DNA of 64,000 nt, from NCBI GenBank assembly GCA_963733145.1, contig CAVTCJ010000017.1:159326-223325 (forward strand), in the 5' to 3' direction. Position numbers and translations under genes: made by a program. This DNA is from JAHIKV01 sp963733145. GTDB taxonomy: Bacteria; Planctomycetota; Planctomycetia; Pirellulales; Thermoguttaceae. Below are positions 60,480-64,000 of this stretch, piece after piece. Position 1 is the first letter of the stretch. The number at the start of each line of letters is the position of its first letter. A model generated the notes under the pieces. The model saw only the letters and a program-made list of their open reading frames with translations. It searched no databases and was not told the origin of the DNA.

Positions 60480-61613
60480 ATGAAAAAGAACGAGCATAAA
60501 GACCAGCATCGGCTTTACCTGGGCGTGGACGTCGGCGGCACGAAGGTGCAGGCGTCGCTGGTCCGCGAGTCGGGTGAGATCGTCGCCCGCGAAAAACGCC
60601 CCACGCCGCGAAAGAAAGGCCCCGAGCGGGCCGTCGCCGCCCTGGAAAAGTGCATGGACGACGCCGTGCAAAAAGGGGGCGTCACCCCGGACGACCTGAC
60701 CGCCATCGGCGTCGCCGTGCCCGGCGTCGTCGATCCCGGCAGCGGGCTGGTCGTGAACACGCCGAACATGGACCTGACGGGCGTCCATCTGGGCGCCTTG
60801 CTGGCGGCGCGGTTCAAGGCCCCCATCGTCGTCGGCAACGACGGCAACTTCGGCGCGTTGGGCGAGGCCTGGCTCGGCTCGGCCCGCCGCACGCCGAGCG
60901 CGCTCTACATCTGCGTGGGCACCGGCATCGGCGGCGGCCTGGTCCGCCGCGGCAAACTCTGGCGCGGCGACCGCGATTCGGCCGGCGAGATCGGTCACAT
61001 GCTCATGCAGATCGGCGGGCCGCTCTGCGGCTGCGGCAATCGCGGCTGCTTCGAGGCCCTGGCCAGCCGCACCGCCATCGAACGCGACCTCCGCGAGGCC
61101 GTGGCCGCCGGCCGAAAAACCATGCTCCTCGAACTGACCGGCGGCGACCTCTCGGTGATCCGCAGCGGCATGATCCGCAAGGCCCTCGACGCCGAGGACG
61201 AGCTGGTCTGCGAAATCGTCCGCCGCGCCGCCGAGGTGCTGGGCTACGCCTGCGTGAACGTCCGCCACCTGATCGACCCGGAGGCGATCGTTCTCGGCGG
61301 CGGATTGATCGAGGCCTGCAGCGACTTCATCATGCCGATCATCGAGCACGTCGTGGGCGTGGACCCCCTGCCCGGCGCCCGCGAAGGGGGCCGCGTGCTG
61401 GCCTCCGCCCTGGGCGACGACGCCGTGTCTCTCGGCGCCGTGGCCGCCGCCCGGAATCTGGTCGGCCGCAGCCCCTTCAAGAAGCGATACCGCGTCCGAG
61501 CGAGTTATCCCCGCATCGAGCGGTTCCACTTCGGCGAAATCACCATCGGCAAGAAGACCTACGGCCGCGACGTCTACATCCTCGTCGACGGCCGCGTGAA
61601 GAAACGCGAATAA
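60480..61613 (+). CDS. ROK family sugar kinase joined to the first half of a MTH938-like domain
   Basis: The 377-residue frame from 60480 has the ROK ATP-binding start YLGVDVGGTKVQASLV, GNDGNFGALGEAWLGSA with the catalytic Asp region, the ROK zinc motif CGCGNRGCFEALASRT and GGGLIEACSDFIMPIIE. These mark a glucokinase-type or regulatory-free ROK kinase (no DNA-binding N-terminus). The kinase proper ends near VAAARNLVGRSPFKKRYRVR. The following YPRIERFHFGEITIGKKTYG, RDVYILVDGRVKK is the first half of a MTH938/NDUFAF3-like domain, completed in another frame at 61614-61866. So the encoded protein is either a true ROK-MTH938 fusion with one indel or two genes whose boundary was lost. Confidence 0.9.
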   Translation: MKKNEHKDQHRLYLGVDVGGTKVQASLVRESGEIVAREKRPTPRKKGPERAVAALEKCMDDAVQKGGVTPDDLTAIGVAVPGVVDPGSGLVVNTPNMDLTGVHLGALLAARFKAPIVVGNDGNFGALGEAWLGSARRTPSALYICVGTGIGGGLVRRGKLWRGDRDSAGEIGHMLMQIGGPLCGCGNRGCFEALASRTAIERDLREAVAAGRKTMLLELTGGDLSVIRSGMIRKALDAEDELVCEIVRRAAEVLGYACVNVRHLIDPEAIVLGGGLIEACSDFIMPIIEHVVGVDPLPGAREGGRVLASALGDDAVSLGAVAAARNLVGRSPFKKRYRVRASYPRIERFHFGEITIGKKTYGRDVYILVDGRVKKRE

Positions 61614-61866
61614 ATCGGCGGCCAAAAAACAGTTCGGCTCCGCGCATACCGTGGGGCGGAAGGAATTGGAATCGGTTTGCCGCCGCGGGCCGGAGGTGCT
61701 GTTCATCGGCTCGGGCGCGTCGGGGATGCTGGAACTGGCGGACGATGCCCGGCAATACCTCGAGCAACGCGCTATCAAGTGCGAAATCCTCCCCACGCCG
61801 AAAATCGCCGAGCGCTACAACCGCTCGAAACTCCGCAAGGCCGCGCTGATCCACGTGACCTGCTGA
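61614..61866 (+). CDS. Second half of the MTH938/NDUFAF3-like domain (other frame)
   Basis: After the ROK frame stops at 61613 the neighbouring frame continues NKSAAKKQFGSAHTVGRKEL, then SVCRRGPEVLFIGSGASGML, LADDARQYLEQRAIKCEILP and ALIHVTC. With the preceding 35 residues this completes a ~115-residue MTH938-like domain, recognised by 'VLFIGSGASG', 'LPTPKIAERYN' and the closing 'LIHVTC'. The family is of uncertain biochemical function (its relatives assist complex I assembly in mitochondria). The one-base shift is in the A-rich GAAGAAACGCGAATAAA at ~61600. A separate ATG-like start at 61651 is unlikely to be used. Confidence 0.75.
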
Positions 61867-61920
61867 GATTTCATCGCGGAATACTACAACTCCAACCCCA
61901 ATGTTCGCCAAGCGGACACT

Positions 61921-61976
61921 GGCCCGAAGCGCAAGTGAGGGCAGGAAAACGGCTCGTCTTCACTTGCGCTTCGGGC
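61921..61976. repeat. Inverted repeat CCCGAAGCGCAAGTGAGGG
   Basis: CCCGAAGCGCAAGTGA and TCACTTGCGCTTCGGG are perfect 16-base arms around GGGCAGGAAAACGGCTCGTCT. Confidence 0.8.
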
Positions 61977-62007
61977 TGAGCGGAGCGAGACGTTTTTTGC
62001 GAGCAGC

Positions 62008-62394
62008 TTACTTGAGGTCCGTCTTTTTCGTGTGCACCAGCCGCCGTCCCAGCATATCCACTGCCGCCTGGCATTGTCCCAGGACAATGTAGCCCAACAA
62101 CGGCTCGTAAGCGCCGTCAGACGGCTGCATGTCGAGAAACAGGACTTCGCCGTACACCGGCGGAAAGCCCTCCACGCGGATTTCGACCGGGCCGCAAACC
62201 GAACCCTTGACGAGCGATTGGGTAGCGGTCTCGCAGTCAATCTCGCGAATGACGTTCAACTTTCCCAGGCGGCTCTGCCAGGCATTGGGAAGCACCATGT
62301 AGGCCGAGCCGGTGTCAACCAGGGAGTCGCATTCGAGAGTCTTCTCGGCATCGAGCAGATTGCCGATGCGAACGTTGGCTACGATTCGACCCAT
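62008..62394 (-). CDS. Retropepsin-like aspartic protease (clan AA)
   Basis: The 128-residue protein has the catalytic motif CDSLVDTGSAYMVLP (D-T-G followed by a hydrophobic), preceded by a beta strand (IVANVRIGNLLD) and followed by CGPVEIRVEGFPPVYGEVLF and PLLGYIVLGQCQAAVDMLGR, where the G-Y-I-V-L-G block is the psi-loop glycine motif of clan AA. As a single-lobed domain it would work as a homodimer. Soluble, no signal peptide. Bacterial relatives are usually uncharacterised and often found as short standalone genes like this one. No operon partner. Confidence 0.85.
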   Translation of the reverse strand: MGRIVANVRIGNLLDAEKTLECDSLVDTGSAYMVLPNAWQSRLGKLNVIREIDCETATQSLVKGSVCGPVEIRVEGFPPVYGEVLFLDMQPSDGAYEPLLGYIVLGQCQAAVDMLGRRLVHTKKTDLK

Positions 62395-62604
62395 GGATTA
62401 GACCTTTCATATTTGTTGCTCTGCTACAATTCTATCTCCGATACAGCGTCCCTGTCCAGGGGGAATATTATCGGTCAATTGTGGAGCGAGCACAACCGCT
62501 CTTGAGAACGGCTGGATCAGTCTCACGGCTTAGCCGGATATATCAGCGGGAAGTTCTTCTGGAACGGCAATTGATAGCGGTATAGATACGGATAATCTTG
62601 GCTG

Positions 62605-62754
62605 ATGCGCTCCGGCGGGATAGGATTCGCCGAGTTCGTCGGCTGGGTCCTACACACCACCAACAGTTACACGGCCCCCTTAATCTTCGCCGCGCTGGCC
62701 TATCCCACGGCCCTGCTGCTCATGCATTTTCTACTACCGCGCGGCGAAGAATAA
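62605..62754 (+). pseudogene. C-terminal remnant of an MFS-type transporter
   Basis: The 49-codon frame reads MRSGGIGFAEFVGWVLHTTN, SYTAPLIFAALAYPTALLLM and HFLLPRGEE: one hydrophobic helix followed by the typical short tail of major-facilitator transporters ('SY..A.......Y..A.L..H...P'). The remaining eleven helices are not present upstream in any frame, where only a short GLAGYISGKFFWNGN ends at 62565. This is a small remnant. Confidence 0.5.
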
Positions 62755-62856
62755 TGACTCCCGGCCCCTTTATTCGGCCCGAATTGAAGTCACCTGCAGT
62801 CCTCTATGCGGGCAAACAACCTCAGCCCGTTCCGTCAATACAAACCCCGTCGCCGG

Positions 62857-63342
62857 TCAGTAAAAACGCCTTTCATAGCCCGGAACCTTTGCAAAGCCCT
62901 GTGCCGACAAAGCCTCCACGACATGGTCGAGTTTTGACCTCGTGCCGGCATAGAAAGTTGTATATTCATCGTGATCCGCGTAAATCACAAACGGCTCGGG
63001 TGTTGGAGCAAAGAGGAAATTAACCCAATCGCTCAAGGCTGCCTGGAGAATTGCCCTAACGTCGTCCCGGCCGGTGACGATCAGAGATGAACCGCGCTCA
63101 CACTGTGCTGATAGTTGGTGCTTGGCAAGCATAGCCATCAAATGCTTGGGGGCAAAAACAACTTGGTCGATAATGACGTAACCACTCTCGACCTGCTCAT
63201 GTGCCGAAAGTATCGTTCCCACGAAGGGCTGCAAGTTTTGTAGCGGAGTCTGAACAGTCTGTTGAAACTGCGGTGGAGTTCTACGGAACTGTTCCAGGGA
63301 AATTAGATTCTCAAATACCCTCACGTTTCCCTCCGATAGCAT
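62857..63342 (-). CDS. Hypothetical protein, 161 residues
   Basis: It begins MLSEGNVRVFENLISLEQFR and has helices rich in Gln (PPQFQQTVQTPLQNLQPFVG), a central beta region (YVIIDQVVFAPKHLMAMLAK, GSSLIVTGRDDVRAILQAAL) and PFVIYADHDEYTTFYAGTRS near the end, followed by GFAKVPGYERRFY. The DHDEYTTFY...L..V...L..GF pattern looks like a small alpha/beta domain, but I cannot place it. The composition is more AT-rich than the neighbours and it lies next to a transposase fragment, suggesting accessory DNA. Confidence 0.55.
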   Translation of the reverse strand: MLSEGNVRVFENLISLEQFRRTPPQFQQTVQTPLQNLQPFVGTILSAHEQVESGYVIIDQVVFAPKHLMAMLAKHQLSAQCERGSSLIVTGRDDVRAILQAALSDWVNFLFAPTPEPFVIYADHDEYTTFYAGTRSKLDHVVEALSAQGFAKVPGYERRFY

Positions 63343-63459
63343 TATGCACGGCTAGTCTGATCCTATGGGAGAGTAGTCCCGACTTGGTGGCGGAACTTGC
63401 CAAATACCACTATTGCAGCGAAAACACATTCGGAATTCCGGTATTATGGGACGCATAAC

Positions 63460-63678
63460 TTAACTCGCGCGTTGCTTCGCTTTTGGACCGCGTTTCTGCG
63501 GGGCAATAATGCCACCGACTATTCTCTCCAAACGCTCGACAAATGTCCTCTCTCCCAACGGCCGACCGGTACGGCTGTGATAACGCAGCTTGATCAATTC
63601 CTCTTCCGGAATCGCAGTGTCGAGGAATGCGCGCCAATCGCCGGGTTCGGAAAAGGGGGCAGGTTCGGAAATGCGCAC
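63460..63678 (-). pseudogene. REP-associated tyrosine transposase (RAYT), C-terminal fragment
   Basis: The residues DWRAFLDTAIPEEELIKLRY, HSRTGRPLGERTFVERLERI and PQKRGPKAKQR are the C-terminal tail of RAYT/IS200-like transposases, pattern 'W..FL......E....R.....GRPLG...F...LE......P...GRP'. The HUH and catalytic-tyrosine regions are missing upstream. RAYTs mobilise REP-type palindromes, which are plentiful in this window, but this copy is not functional. Confidence 0.75.
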
Positions 63679-64000
63679 ATCTCTGACTATACTTTTCCAG
63701 CTTACGTCACTTTCCCATATATTCTGACATCGCCTTGAGCATAGATCGACTCAGTATTGTTGTCAATCAAGCGTAGCCGCCGGCGGGGGGTGTTGCTCGA
63801 CTGAAAACTGTGGAAAGTCGGGAGACATTATGGCCGTTGTTGCCCCGCAGGGGCGGCTGTTCGCCCAGCTGCGTGCAACGCCCAGGAGACGCGGGCATAA
63901 GAAGAATATCGTGCCAACCGAATGGGCCAACGGTTCGCCTTCTATTCGCGCAGTGGAGGGCGGGGGCATTTTGCGCAATCTATTGTGACGGGCGAGTTCT
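63679..64000. other. Right-edge interval without a supported gene
   Basis: A stretch at 63837-63970 (CCCCGCAGGGGCGG, AATGGGCCAACGGTTCGCCT) resembles the repeat field of 41.35-41.5 kb. No coding region with recognisable content was found on either strand. Confidence 0.4.

Overview
The window is GC-rich chromosomal DNA that reads as a planctomycete, probably from the Pirellulales side. The signs are planctomycete-type proteins (a DUF1598-like protein, a 17.9 kb small protein of the PDDVLxxLRxRPFxPF type, Tat-exported Gfo/Idh/MocA and TIM-barrel proteins), several Uma2-family genes, an EF-G of the AHIDSGKT subtype, very large secreted proteins without recognisable enzymes, and intergenic DNA packed with palindromic repeat families. 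No rRNA, tRNA, CRISPR array, integrase or phage genes were seen.

Layout. 1-25.5 kb: mostly housekeeping and secreted proteins. These are a DUF1598-like 3' end, a secreted HExxH metallopeptidase, an orphan nuoB, a DUF3795 protein, ftsH, recQ, a Nudix hydrolase, two secreted proteins (one DUF2891), an SDR oxidoreductase, a SLOG-type protein, an 893-residue secreted protein, an acetate-type transporter, a broken transposase, a Tat-exported TIM-barrel protein, a DRG-like TGS GTPase, Uma2, polX and a glycoside-hydrolase-like secreted protein. 26.3-39.7 kb: the most remarkable part, two adjacent giant genes that encode three tandem copies of one architecture (signal peptide, VPYE/LW-type beta module, long beta-rich region, C-terminal membrane segments). 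FecR-like, STN-like and secretin-tail-like pieces are embedded in them, and several dispersed repeat families are translated in frame. 39.8-50 kb: hemL, an 800-base repeat field, a secreted protein, an outer-membrane protein, an IS200 remnant, and an ECF sigma / putative anti-sigma / secreted-protein cluster. That cluster lies exactly between two copies of the last 50 codons of fusA. 50-64 kb: a receiver-histidine kinase, a Gfo/Idh/MocA protein, a uroporphyrinogen-decarboxylase-like protein, a lone HicB, a primary sigma factor, ppk2, a ROK kinase joined to a MTH938-like domain, an aspartic-protease-like protein, and a C-terminal piece of a REP-associated tyrosine transposase.

Many conserved genes (recQ, polX, fusA, ppk2, Gfo/Idh, both giant genes, others) change reading frame once or more, often at homopolymers, while both sides stay conserved. 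About thirty such breaks in 64 kb look more like uncorrected indels in the assembly than like pseudogenes. Broken genes are therefore described as whole genes with the frame switches noted.

The strongest leads are the triplicated giant modular proteins with in-frame repeat invasion, and the fusA-tail duplication, in which all nine differences are synonymous and which encloses the sigma-factor module.
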